From Pavlovales sp. CCMP2436 (taxonomy: Eukaryota > Haptophyta > Pavlovophyceae > Pavlovales), in the NCBI GenBank assembly GCA_026770615.1, contig MU631487.1, positions 161,119 to 178,497 of the forward strand: a DNA stretch of 17,379 nucleotides, in the 5' to 3' direction. The translations under genes were made by a program, and so were the position numbers. The notes below the pieces were generated by a model, which ran no database searches, had not been told where the DNA came from, and saw only the letters and a list, made by a program, of their open reading frames with translations. The stretch's first letter is position 1; every line of letters starts with the position of its first letter. This document shows positions 1 through 9,450 of the stretch, one piece after another.

Positions 1-74
1 AACATTGAGGGGAGGGGGGGTTCTTTTAATACCACATGATGATTATTTGGGGGGTGGGAGGGGGGTGGAGGCGG

Positions 75-275
75 GGGTGGAAGAGGAAAGGTCTGCCGGC
101 ATATTACTATCATAAGTACATGTAGTAGCAAAAAAAAGAGTAATAATACAAAAGTCAAAAGAAGAAAAAAAATCACGTGGACGAGGATAAGGTCTTCAGG
201 CGAATTATTATTATAGGCATATATAACAGAAAAAAAAAAACTCACGTGAAAGAGGACGAGGTCCGCCGGCAGTTC
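75..275 (-). repeat. Three tandem copies of the exon-8 3' end
   Basis: The exon end and donor at 242-275 (plus strand tcacgtgaaagaggacgagg) recurs in degraded form at 173-206 and again at about 75-104. The core gaggacgaggtccgccggc is recognisable in each (gaggataaggtcttcaggc, gaggaaaggtctgccggc). Copies two and three also share AT-rich flanking sequence and are about 101 nt apart. They lie in the intron downstream of exon 8. Confidence 0.65.
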
Positions 276-3200
276 TGCGGCAGGGTCACCCACGGGTAGC
301 CTGCGCACGGGGGGGTGGTAAGCACAGTCGAAGGAGGGAGGGGGAGAGGGGTGGGGGATGGGTTTAGCTGATAACTAAGATGAGAATAAATGAATGGTAC
401 CTGAGCGGCATCAGTTGAGAAGAAATGAAGAATGAATGGGAAAGTCAGGCCAGGCAGCTACTCATAAGTTATAAGATATAATTTATATAATGATTGGTAG
501 CAATAGCTTATAAGTAATACCTGTTCAAATACACAATAAATAATAAATCAGTATTATACGTCACATAACCTGAGCGGCAACAGTTAGGGTGTAGCCATAT
601 ACCAAGTAATATATATTAAAAAATATGCAATAATCATGAAGTTTTTTTTATGAAATAAGTAGTGTTACCTGAGCGGCAGCAGTCCGGGTGCGAGCCGCCT
701 AAGCAGGCGCACGGGCGCCACAATGCCCCAGAGCTTTTATAATAATAGGAATAATAAGAACAATATTGATGATAATAATGATGGTTATTATTATGATTGC
801 TGTTGCTATTCATATTGTGCGTTGTTATTGGCAATGTTATTATAATACTAATAACAATACTAAAAGCTACAATTATGGTTACATGCAGCACCTGTAGCAG
901 TGCGTGCGCCGCGCAGGTGGCGCACATTAATATGATTATGAATAATAATAATAATAAGAAAAGCATCAGCACGCCTTCGGGCTGCAAGTCGGGGGACGTT
1001 AAAAGAACTATTATTTAAAAAGCAGCAGCACGGCAGGCACCTGCAGCAGTGCGTGTGCCGCGCAGGTGGCGCACAGCAAGCCCACGCGCCCTAAAAAAGA
1101 CAGACCGCCCCCACCCCCACCACCTCCACCGCCGCCCAGCCCGTTGGCGGCAGCGGGCACGCGGGGAGGTCCTTGGGGGAGAAGACCTCGCAGCACCTCG
1201 TCCGGGCGGAGAAGAGGCTGCTGGGGAGGTCCTTGGGGGTGTCGCAGGGGGGGGGCTGGCGGCAGGGGGGGAATCGGCAGCGGGAGAGGGATTGGCTGCG
1301 GGATTGGCGGGTGGAGAGGGATCGGCTGCGGAAGGGGTCTCACTCCCTCCCTCGCTGCCTCGCTGTCTCCCTCCCTCGCACCCTCCCTGTCTCCCTCCCT
1401 CGCCGCCTGCCCTTCCGACAGCTGCTGCGCAGGGATCGGCGGTGCAAGGGGCCCTGCTCCCTCCCCCGCACCCTCGGCCTCTCTAGCTGTGTCTTCCGCT
1501 GCCTCCATGGCTGCCAGCCGTCGCAGGTGCGGCTGTTGCAGTCGCCGTATCGCCCGCCCCGCAGCCATCCCCGCAGGGAATAGATCCATTTGCCGCTCCA
1601 GCCGTGCCGCCGCACCCGCACCCGCACCCCCGGCCGCAGCAGCAGCTGCATTCGCAGCCTCAGCCTCAGCCGCAGCCCCATCCGCAGCCGTGGCTACAGC
1701 TTGACGCGCGGCAACGTCAGCAGCTCTGCGGCGCTCCAGCCGATCCGCCAAGGCATGCACACCCGCAGCCGCAGCCGCCTCCACTCGATCCACCTCGCGA
1801 GCAGCAGCCACGAGATTCCGCCAGGCGTTCCGCTCGATTGGCTCAGCTGCCTCCTCCCCCTCCTCGCCCCCCCCACCCAGCAGTGCATGCACACGTGCAG
1901 CTACCTCCGGCCTAAGTCAAAGTCACATAGGACAGTGGGAGCGGACAGTCAGGGCGGACAGTGAGATCGCAATTAGATTCAATCGATATGAAATAGGCGC
2001 ACTAAGTTATAGACACGTACAGCTTTAAATAGTGTTCCTCTAGCGCGTTGGCCACTTCCGACAGTGCAACCAGAGCCAGGCAGTGAACACAGTGGGGAAT
2101 TGGCCACACACACACAAAAAGCGAGTACCTGAGAGTCCCCTCGAGCGCCCTGGTCACTTCTGACAGTAAAATGAGCGCGAAGTGGCCCACGACCCAGTGT
2201 GCCGCAATGAAGGGCACAGGCACCGCCTGGTGGAGAGAGGGAGCGGAGCAAGGAGAGAAGTGTTGGGAAAAGGTTTTTTTTTTTTAGCAATTATGAATCG
2301 GCAATTACCTGCCAGAGGGATGCGCGGAGGAGTACGGAGCTGCCGAGCAACTCGAGCGACGACAGGTCCAGCCCGAAACCTGACAATACATTTATTTCAC
2401 AAGTGAATAAGTAGTTGGGTGATAGCTCGCGAGAAGGGGGGAAAGAGGGAGAGAGAGGAGAGAGAGGAAGGAGGGGAAGGAGAAGAAGGAGAGGAAGGAG
2501 GGGAAAGAGGGGAAAGAGCGGTCCAGGCTTTCATGCTCGACTAACAATGGAAAAATAGACACCTGATAACTCACAAATGAACCGAAGGGGGGGGAGGGGG
2601 GCGGGAAACGGACCGAAGGGGGGGGGCGGGGGGGCATGCGCGTACCGATGGCGAGGGGCTGCACGACGGCGGTGAGCAGCAGCGCCACCGCCATCTCCAC
2701 CACGGAGCGAACGCCCCGGCAGAGCGCCCTGCCCGCCCTCGCGGCGGGGTGCGGCCTCAGCGCGGGCCGCAGGAGGGACAGCAGCGCCACGAGCAGCAGC
2801 GGCGCCGCCACGCAGGTCAGCAGCGTCAGATAGCCCACCGCGATGGCGCGCGCGTCTGCGGCGCTGGGCAAGAGCCGCGCAGACTCCGCCCTCGCCCCGC
2901 CAAACACCCCCTGCGCCCCTCCCACGCCTCCTGCTGCACCCCTCCCCGCCAACGGCCCTGCCGCCCCCTCCGCAATCAGAGAACCGTTAGACTGCGCGCT
3001 GCCGTGAAGCGAGCCGTTACCGCCCAGCTGTAACGGCAGCATGGCTGCCAGCTGTAACGGCAGCATGTCCGCCAGCTGTAACGGCAGCATATCCGCCAGT
3101 AAGCCCGCCGCGGACTCGAGCCTCGAGCTGAACGCCTCCGCCCAGCCACTGGCAACATCCGATGCGCCAGTGGCCCAATTGCTGCCAGCGCCAGTGTCCA

Positions 3201-6131
3201 ATGCGCCCGTGTCCAGTGCGCCAGTGTCCAATGTGCCAGTATCCAATGCGCCACTGTCCGCCCCAGTGTCCGCCCCACTGACAGTAACCTCCCCAACTGT
3301 TGCATTGCCAGCCACCCCCTTGCCTGTGACACCCTTGTGTGTGACCGCCTGCTCCCCTTGCGCCTCCGCGTCCTCGGCACGAGAAGCGACCGCTGCAAAG
3401 TACTCAACCGCCATCCCCGCACCTGCCGCCACTGCCAACGCCGCCCGGCGCACAGCCTAGTCACAAAGGAGATAATATCCAATAAGCAATCATCATTAAT
3501 CAATGATCAATAATCCGAAAGAACGATAAGAATGATGATGATGACGATGATGAGAAGAAGAAGAAGAAGAAGGCGATGAATGCCGAGGCCATCCTTGCCA
3601 CTGCTTTTGATCATCATAATCCTTCGTATTCTTCTCTTCCTTCTCCTACTTCTTATCTTCTTCCTAAACCAAAAAAAAGTCTATATCAGTAAAAAAAAAT
3701 GAGAGACTTAAAACGTAGAAGTAAAAATGAAAAAGTAAAGTAAATAGTAAAAGAGTAGAAAAGTAAAAAAGTAAAAAGTACAAAACAGCAGCACCTGCAG
3801 TAGCGACTCAAGAGCAGGCATGCCCGCCGTCGCTGCCGCACCCGCCTCCTCCGCCACCAACCCCTCCGCCGCACTCCCCGCCCGCTCGCAGAGAGATTGC
3901 ACCCACAGCGCTACGCCGAGCACGCACACGGCCATCCTGCCGCAGAGTGCAGCGAGCAGCAGAGACACCCTGAGCGCAGCGCACTGTCGCACACTCCCCG
4001 CACTCGCCCACATCTGCACGCACAAGCAGGGGGGGGGAGGGTCAGAGAGCTGCTCGTTCAGCGGTTAGTTCGTGACAGTGGGGGGATGGGGCAGAGGCAC
4101 ACTCATGTCACACATGACCCACACAGTGGGGAGGGGAGGGGGGGGGTGGGTGCACACGCAAGTCGCACAAAGCCGTACCGGCATCGCAAGTCTGCCCAGC
4201 CGCAGCGGCAGGGCCACGCAGAGGAAGAGAACCAGGGCGTTGCAGCCGATCACAGCGGTCGCGCTGTCAAACATCTCCCACGGCGTTAAACCGTTGAAAA
4301 CGAACAACTCGCGATCGGCAGCAGCGGCAGCAGCAGCAGCAGCGGCGGCGGCGGCGGCAGCAGCGGTGGCAGCAGCAGCGGCGGCGGCGACAGCAGCGGC
4401 ATCAGCAGCGGTATTAGCGGCGGCAGCGGCAGCAGGGGTGGCAGCAGCAGTGGCATCAGCGCCGCCAACCGACGCAGCAGGGATGGCAGCGGCGGCTGCA
4501 GCAGCGGTGGCAGCGGGGCCATCAGCGAGAACGGTGGCGGCGGCAGCGGCAGCGGCGATGGTGGCAGCGGCAGCAGCGGTTGTGGCAGCAGCGGCATCAG
4601 CGGCGGCATCAGCGAGAACAGTGGGGGTGGCAGCAGCAGCGGCAGCAGCAACAACAGCATCCTCCTCCTCCTCGCCTGTGCCTCCGCCTGCCTGTGCCCC
4701 GCTCTGAGCCGCAGTGGCTGCCCCGGCTCCGCTCTCCCCCTCCTCCTCTCCTGCCGCTCCGCTCCCCCCCTCCTTCTCCTCCTCTGCCGCTCCGCTCTCC
4801 CTTTCCTTCTCCTCCTCTACTCCGCTCTCAGCCGCGCTCTCACCCTCGGTGCTTCCCGCGGCCGCAGCCCCAGCCCGCGTGTCTCCCGCCCGAGCGTCTG
4901 CTGCGGTCGCTGCAGTGCGAGCCCGAGCTCTGCGAGCCAACCCAGCCCCGCTGTCCGCCCCAGTGTCTGCCTCACTTTCCGCCGCAGCCCCCGCCCCAGT
5001 GTCTGCTGCAGCCCCACTCGCCCCTCTCATCAGCTGAGCGCGGCGAGCGGCGCGAGCGCGGCGAGCGGCGCGTGCGCCGCGTGCGGAGGAGTCGGCTGCC
5101 GCTGCCCCTTGCCCAGCCAGGTTCTGCGCAGCCCCAGCTGCTGCCTCAGCCGCAGCGGCGGGAGGATTTTGGGCGAATTCATCAGCAACGAAGGCCTCAC
5201 CGCCGACCTGCGCACCCTCGGCCTCGGCCTCGCCAGCCCCCGCCAGCCCCGCCCCGCCCCCCTCCCCGAACCCCGCCGCATCCACCGCCGCATCCACCGC
5301 CGCCTTTGCCGCCGCCAACGTCGCATTCGCCGCGGTCACCGCCGCATCCGTCACCGCCGCATCCACCTCCACCGCCGCATCTTTACGATCCTCTGCGCGC
5401 GCCTCCTCCAGGTCATCCAGCAGCGCCCGCAAAGTCACCATTGCTTCCTCGATCTTCGCGGCGTGCACCTCCCTCTCTCTCTGCGCGTTCAGCACAGTCA
5501 ACATGTCTGCTACCGTCTGCGCGCCCATGGCCGTGGCGAGCGCGAGCAGAGAGACCGTGGCGCCGTATAGCACGTCTGCTGCCACCACAATCGCCAGCGG
5601 TTGTGCGATCGCGTGCGCGCGCAGCGAGTTGAGGAGCGCGTCCAGCGAGGGTGCGAGCGCGGCGAGCCAGAGAGCGGTGGTGCTTAGCGGAACGAGCGCC
5701 AGCCAGAGGAGCACCCAGAGCACCCTGCGGAGCACAGGCGGCAGTGCGCGGCCAACGCGGCTGAGGAGGCCCGACACCAGCACACGAAATGGCAGCCTCG
5801 CGGGCGCCTCGGCGGCGTAGAGCCCCGCGAACGTGAACTGGCTGCCGCACAGCTCGCATGCGCCGCCATTGCCGCCACCGTTGGCGCGTGCGTGCCGGAG
5901 CCATCGCTGCAGGCAATCCTCGTGCACGTGTTGGATGGAACCAGAGCAGAGGCACGGCGAGTAGAGCGGATTTGCCGCTGCGCCGCCGCTTGCGATCTCA
6001 GCCGGGCCGCGGCAGACGCGACACACATCGCCCTCTTCGTCATCCGTGTCCGCATCAGCCATCGCCGAGGCCGGTGCTGCCGCCAGCGCTGCCGGTGCGT
6101 CCTCTGCGCGGGCGAGATTGGCTTCCACCAT
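246..6131 (-). CDS. MARCH6/Doa10/TEB4-like RING-CH E3 ubiquitin ligase, multi-exon, 3' partial
   Basis: Likely an ER or nuclear-envelope membrane E3 ligase that ubiquitinates misfolded proteins (ERAD). Exons inferred from GT-AG borders with phases that all agree: 6131-4179, 4013-3795, 3456-2646, 2379-2309, 2226-2129, 1911-1041, 733-669, 300-246; more must lie left of the window. Exon 1 has an N-terminal RING-CH finger (CRVC, then CLCSGS..HVHEDCLQRW, then CELC), two membrane segments, a charged helix, a long alanine-rich insert, then ELFVFNGLTPWEMF and another membrane segment. Later exons give family-like motifs: VVQPLAIGFGLDLSSLELLG, AAHWVVGHFALILL, LWGIVAPVRLLRRLAPGLLP and AELPADLVLFH. ATG at 6131 is the first in frame and lies 12 nt from an AT-rich stretch (6144-6153); an open frame runs slightly further upstream. 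Low-complexity inserts make it longer than relatives in this part. Family assignment is strong; exon 6 (acidic, proline- and glycine-rich) is the least certain. Confidence 0.85.
399..695 (-). repeat. Three copies of the exon-7 3' end
   Basis: The plus-strand string acctgagcggcagcagt, which is the end of exon 7 plus its splice donor, occurs at 667. It recurs as acctgagcggcaacagt at 568 (99 nt away) and as acctgagcggcatcagt at 399. Only the copy at 667 adjoins a good reading frame; the others sit in AT-rich intron sequence and each keeps an AG|GT core. Confidence 0.7.
888..1074 (-). repeat. Duplicated exon-6 3' end (38 nt, 36/38 identical)
   Basis: Positions 888-925 and 1037-1074 match at 36 of 38 bases. 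The differences are two transitions. On the minus strand both read CATCAAHALLQ followed by a GT donor. The copy at 1037-1074 ends exon 6; the copy at 888-925 lies in the following intron, 149 nt on. Confidence 0.85.
2039..2180 (-). repeat. Duplicated exon-5 3' portion
   Basis: The exon-5 end (about 2139-2180) and the segment about 2039-2082 share the order ACTGTC.GAAGTG.CCA..GCGCT.GAGG on the minus strand, offset about 102 nt. Both encode a LSEV..ALE string, and the frame stays open from exon 5 through the copy to a stop near 2002, so the copy could also be read as a retained-intron tail. Confidence 0.7.
3025..3096 (-). repeat. 24-nt coding minisatellite, 3 units
   Basis: Three near-identical 24-nt units inside exon 3 of the ligase gene encode an eight-residue repeat of the type LADMLPLQ. 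In the predicted protein they fall between membrane segments. Unit length is a multiple of three, so copy changes keep frame. Confidence 0.85.
3188..3275 (-). repeat. 15-nt coding minisatellite
   Basis: About five imperfect 15-nt units of the type gcgccagtgtccaat encode a five-residue repeat (GALDT/GTLDT) in exon 3 of the ligase gene. The unit preserves the reading frame. Confidence 0.8.
3532..3573. repeat. Trinucleotide microsatellite in ligase intron 2
   Basis: A run of GAT triplets passes directly into a run of GAA/AAG triplets. The rest of this intron (3457-3794) is purine/pyrimidine-biased with no coding appearance. Confidence 0.8.
4316..4665 (-). repeat. GCN-type triplet tract encoding polyalanine
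   Basis: A long imperfect run of GCA/GCG/GGC triplets in exon 1 of the ligase gene encodes alanine with scattered Thr, Val, Asp and Ile. It lies between the charged helix and the conserved NGLTPWEMF segment, so it is an insert relative to the family. Codon mixture argues against very recent slippage. Confidence 0.85.
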
Positions 6132-6207
6132 CTCGACACACCGAATTTTTAAAGTCGACAACGCTCTTAATGGCAGTGAAGCGCAGGCAGTGGAGAAGGA
6201 GATCAGT

Positions 6208-6336
6208 GCACCGGAACACGAGCAGACTTGAACACACGCCAGACATATTAAATCTGCGATTCTGCTCCTAGGACCGGCAGTGGAACAGTTAACGCGTAGT
6301 CAGGGCGCACCGGAACACGAGCAGACTCGAGCACAC
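6208..6336. repeat. Direct repeat upstream of the ligase gene (30 nt, 99 nt offset)
   Basis: Positions 6208-6237 and 6307-6336 match at 28 of 30 bases (core gcaccggaacacgagcagac). They lie just 5' of the ligase start codon. No function is evident; duplicated upstream regulatory sites are possible. Confidence 0.8.
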
Positions 6337-6337
6337 A

Positions 6338-6974
6338 ACCTCCGGCAGCGCCAGCAGCAAGCCTCCAAGAGTAACGTTACGGTGGATTAAAAGATGCGCA
6401 CGGCCCTTGAAGGGAGGTTACCGGATCCGAGGGGGCTGCGATGTAACTAAATTAGTTATCGAGTTGTTAGGATCTTGGCTCCCGCGAGCTGCGGTGCCGT
6501 TGAGGTCGCGTAAAGCCGAATCAGGAGCGATGCTCGAGACGCGTACATATGACATACGCGTGCGGGGCGCCCCCCGCGTCGACCATCCTCGCGGTCCCCG
6601 TCCCCGTCCCCGGTTTGTTTGTGTTGGTCTGGGCTCAAGTTTAAAATTTTCAAAGAACGATGGGGGTTCCGGAGGCCTTCACGCGTGGAGCTCGCTCGCT
6701 CGCACTGAGCACGCCGGCGTGAGCGTCGCCCGTATGGGCAGGTCGAATGATGACGACGACTGACATGATTGTGGAGTCGCGCATACGTGCACGGTTGCTA
6801 TAGAGGGAAATTAAATTGAAGGGGTGGCTCATCGAGCCTGTCATGATGCCTGCAATCAGGGCCGCTGTCGCATGCCATGATTTTTAGAACAGCGCGCACC
6901 GCAGCATTGTTCTTGACCCCCCCCCCCACCCACACACAAACGCACACAAATACCCCCCTCCCCCCCTCCAGGTT
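6338..6974. other. Intergenic, no gene recognised
   Basis: Short overlapping ORFs on both strands with no recognisable domain. Near 6918-6970 there is a cytosine-rich tract with CA-rich interruptions, resembling a pyrimidine-rich simple repeat. I see no RNA gene. Confidence 0.5.
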
Positions 6975-7014
6975 GAGTGTCTTTCGACACTTAAATCCAG
7001 TGAGATCCTCTCGG
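6975..7014 (+). repeat. Stem-loop repeat, copy 1
   Basis: A short hairpin (GTGTC, loop TTTC, GACAC at 6977-6990) is followed by TTAAATCCAGTGAGATCCTC. A second copy sits at 16633-16672 with a compensating change in the stem. Confidence 0.65.
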
Positions 7015-7790
7015 GAACGGACGTTTAACTAAAAACTTACACTAGTGCTCTAAATCGGTGAACCGACAGGCAGGCTCACTTTGGCCTAACCGAGCCGCTG
7101 CTCTCAGGCCGTTGGCGCTCCTCCTCACGGCGATGCGTGAACGCATGCCCCATGCGGCTCGTGTGGTGAGCAGCTTTGTCCTCGCCCGCTGTACCCCCCG
7201 ATTCCGACTGCATGATGATGCCGTTGCGCAAGCCTCCCTTGAGCACATCGCCCGTCCAGGCGGTGCACAAGGTGGTGTCGCCCTCCGGTCCCACTCCTGA
7301 GCTGAAGGGTATTCAATCCTTTCACAAAGGATACGGCTGCATGGTCGCCATGTGTCTCAATTTCGTGCTCCTGTGCTGGGCCTGTTGGATACGCCGGTCA
7401 GCGTTATCTCTCGTCTAGTCCTTGCAGCGCTAGACGGTGCCTGTCGAGAGATCGACGGGCGGCAGGTTCAAATAAGAGAGCTGAAAAGTGAAGACGGAAG
7501 ACGAAGCAAACTGGACAGGTTGAGCGAAAGCGACACTCGAAATAGCTGCTCCGAAATGGCAGCATGGCTTCCAAATAGCCTGACTCATCACTGTTGTGAT
7601 TCCTCATCTATCAAGTAGATAGGACCTCATCACTGGGCTGTGTAGTGTGCTTGGGCCTGCAGGCGAGAAAGCTCTAGTATAGCCATACCGCCAACAAGGT
7701 TCCAAGAGGCAAATAAAAAGCCTCGACCCTTCGCTGCGCCCGCAGTAACTACTTTACCATACTTCATAAAATGACGAAATGAATTAAATT
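7015..7790. other. No gene recognised
   Basis: Several ORFs of 60-90 codons overlap on both strands between 7042 and 7618. None shows a domain I can defend. The stretch contains one of the three ATCCTTTC palindromes (7316-7332). Confidence 0.45.
7316..7332. repeat. Palindrome ATCCTTTCACAAAGGAT
   Basis: A perfect 7-nt inverted repeat around CAC. Related sequences at 7796-7812 and 8167-8182 make a small dispersed family. Confidence 0.7.
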
Positions 7791-7795
7791 GACAT

Positions 7796-8182
7796 ATCCT
7801 TTCTGAAAGGAATGGCCAATAGGATGGTAACTAAGTGGGCACGGGGCTGCACCAGGGGTGAGCCAAATATAGATGAAGTTGTCTAGGCTACCCCACACAC
7901 CACGCCGAGCCCCTCCTCCGCTTAGAGCAGGTCCACGTCGACGCGCTGACAAGATGCTGGCACGTGCGCCCACATGCCCGAAAATCGGGCCCCATGCTGA
8001 AATTTCTGGGTTTTTTAGTGATTTCAAGAGATCACAACGGACCAACAGGAGGCCGCATCGTCAATCTGATTGATTCCTGGCTATCCCCATGTCGTCCCGT
8101 CCATGGCGATGCGCGGCGACCCATGGTCCCCGCCGCTCGGTGCATGAGCTACAGCGTGCCGAACCCATCCTTTCACAAGGAT
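7796..8182. mobile_element. Possible small MITE-like element bounded by inverted palindromic ends
   Basis: The left end (TATCCTTTCTGAAAGGAATGG) is matched, inverted, by the right end (TATCCTTGTGAAAGGATGGG read on the minus strand from about 8187). The enclosed segment of about 390 nt has no convincing gene. The right end lies where similarity to a Harbinger transposase stops, so it could be an insertion into that relic. No clear target duplication was found. Confidence 0.35.
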
Positions 8183-8200
8183 AAATATCCTATTTGAAAG

Positions 8201-8367
8201 GGTCAGGGGTGGGACCGCCTCGTCGATGCAGAAGTTGTGCAGCTTCATCGCGACACGAACGAGTAGTGGCACTTTCCACACCGGGACGTCCAGCGCTCTC
8301 CAGAAGATCCCCCAGCGCTCCTACAAAACGCCGAACGCGCACTCCACGTTAATCCTGTATTGGCGGT
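8201..8367 (-). pseudogene. PIF/Harbinger (DDE_Tnp_4) transposase C-terminal remnant
   Basis: Reading the minus strand gives RINVECAFGVL, an in-frame TAG, ERWGIFWRALDVPVWKVPL and then AMKLHNFCIDE. The pattern 'VE.AFG.L..RW.I.W' with the third catalytic acidic residue (E of VECAFG), and the later LHNFC, are hallmarks of PIF/Harbinger transposases, which move DNA by a DDE endonuclease reaction. The first two catalytic aspartates are not visible nearby and the frame is interrupted by TAG at 8321-8323. Similarity ends near 8201, where palindromic sequence begins. Almost certainly a dead fragment unless TAG is read as sense. Confidence 0.7.
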
Positions 8368-8446
8368 AATGGAGGGTGCAAGGGGTGTGCGTGTGAGTGT
8401 GTACGTGCGTGAGTGTGCGCGTGTCTCGAAGATGGAGGAGGGGGGC

Positions 8447-8891
8447 TCATTGATGAACTTCGGGCGGAAGTAGATCTTGAAGTCGGCCTTCTTGGGTTTC
8501 AGCCTCGATCCGAAGTTGAGCGCGGCGAGCTCGTCCGACGTGTAGGTACTGCATCATCAAGAGCATGTGCATCACGCCGTTGTCCCACATCGAGGGCCAG
8601 ATGGAGGGATCCTGATGCTCCCAGTGCAGGTCACCCGTCGCCTGGCACCAGGAGAAGCGTGTGTGCCAGCTGTTCGGGATGAGCCGCATGTCCTCCGAGC
8701 TCAGGTCATTTCCTCCGAACAGGTCGAGCGTGATCTCAGTGGACGGCAGCAAGTTCCGTCCGCAGATCTGGATGCGCGCGCGTCCGTCCAGGGCGGGTTG
8801 CTCGGACTCACGCGCATCACGCGTTGCTTGGAGCTTGCGCCTGGCAGTTGCTTTCGCGCGCGCGCGAGGATAGGCTCGTTCAAATGAAAAC
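8447..8891 (-). CDS. Unrecognised ORF, possibly an exon
   Basis: An open frame of roughly 145 codons begins just after a possible acceptor (TTTTAG at 8892-8897) and ends with TGA at 8447. The first half is basic (RARAKATARRKLQATRDARE); the second half has a mixed, protein-like composition with many Trp and Met (LDLFGGNDLSSEDMRLIPNS, WPSMWDNGVMHMLLMMQYLH). An internal ATG lies at 8752. It precedes the Harbinger remnant on the same strand and could be part of the same dead element or of a separate gene. I do not recognise the family. The opposite strand also has ORFs, but they look less protein-like. Confidence 0.35.
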
Positions 8892-9159
8892 CTAAAATCA
8901 AAGGCGTTGAAATTTTTTTATAGAACGGAGCGTGAGTTGACCACGTCCGGCTCCAGAACAATCATCTCACCGACGCTGCGGCCCTCGCGCTCGCCCACGT
9001 GCTGAAGGTCAACGCGTCGCTGACCATGCTCAACCTCCGCGGCAACAAGATCGGCGCTGCGGGCGCGGTCGGGCTCGGCGAGGCGCTCGAGGTCAACGCG
9101 TCGCGTCGCTGACCACGCTCGCCCTCGCCAGCAACAAGATCGGGGACGTGGGCGCGGTC

Positions 9160-9218
9160 GGCCTCGGCAAGGCGCTCGAGTTCAACGAGTCGTTGACCTC
9201 GAGCGCCTTGCCGAGGCC
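9160..9218. repeat. 59-nt near-perfect palindrome at the left LRR inversion junction
   Basis: Outer arms of 21 nt (9160-9180 and 9198-9218) are exact reverse complements. The inner TCAACGA/TCGTTGA pair (9182-9188, 9190-9196) flanks a central G at 9189. The only unpaired position is T9181/C9197. Weaker symmetry extends outward through the neighbouring LRR units. Confidence 0.95.
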
Positions 9219-9450
9219 GAGCGCGCCCAGGTCGGCGATCTGGTTCCTGTCCAGGTGGAGCTCGGTCAGCCGTGGTGGCAAACGGGACGCGTTGACCTCT
9301 AGCGCCTTGCCGAGCCCGACCGCGCCCGCATCGTCGATCTGGTTCCTGTAGAGGTGGAGCGTGGTCAACGACGCGCGTTGACCTCGAGCGCCTTGCCGAA
9401 CCCGACCGCGCCCGCGTCGCCGATCTGGTTGTAGTCGAGGCCGAGCTCCT

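Noticed and set aside
1049..1964. Long plus-strand ORFs over 1049-1964
   Set aside because: They are proline/serine/arginine-rich shadows of the minus-strand exon 6, whose splice phases agree with the neighbouring exons.
4072..5632. Plus-strand ORFs of 211 and 350 codons opposite exon 1
   Set aside because: Translations are polyalanine or proline/histidine low complexity, the antisense of the GC-rich ligase exon.
6600..6700. Search for a dinoflagellate spliced-leader sequence
   Set aside because: Only a partial GGCTCAAG match was seen; the full leader is absent.
7076..7294. Minus-strand segment resembling a carboxylesterase motif (GLRNGIIMQSESG)
   Set aside because: Only about a dozen residues look similar, there is no catalytic triad context, and overlapping ORFs are equally plausible.
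7849..8240. Possible second copy of the transposase end near 7850 (CAGGGGTG...GAAGTTGT in both places)
   Set aside because: The similarity is patchy and the encoded residues do not keep the LHNFC motif.
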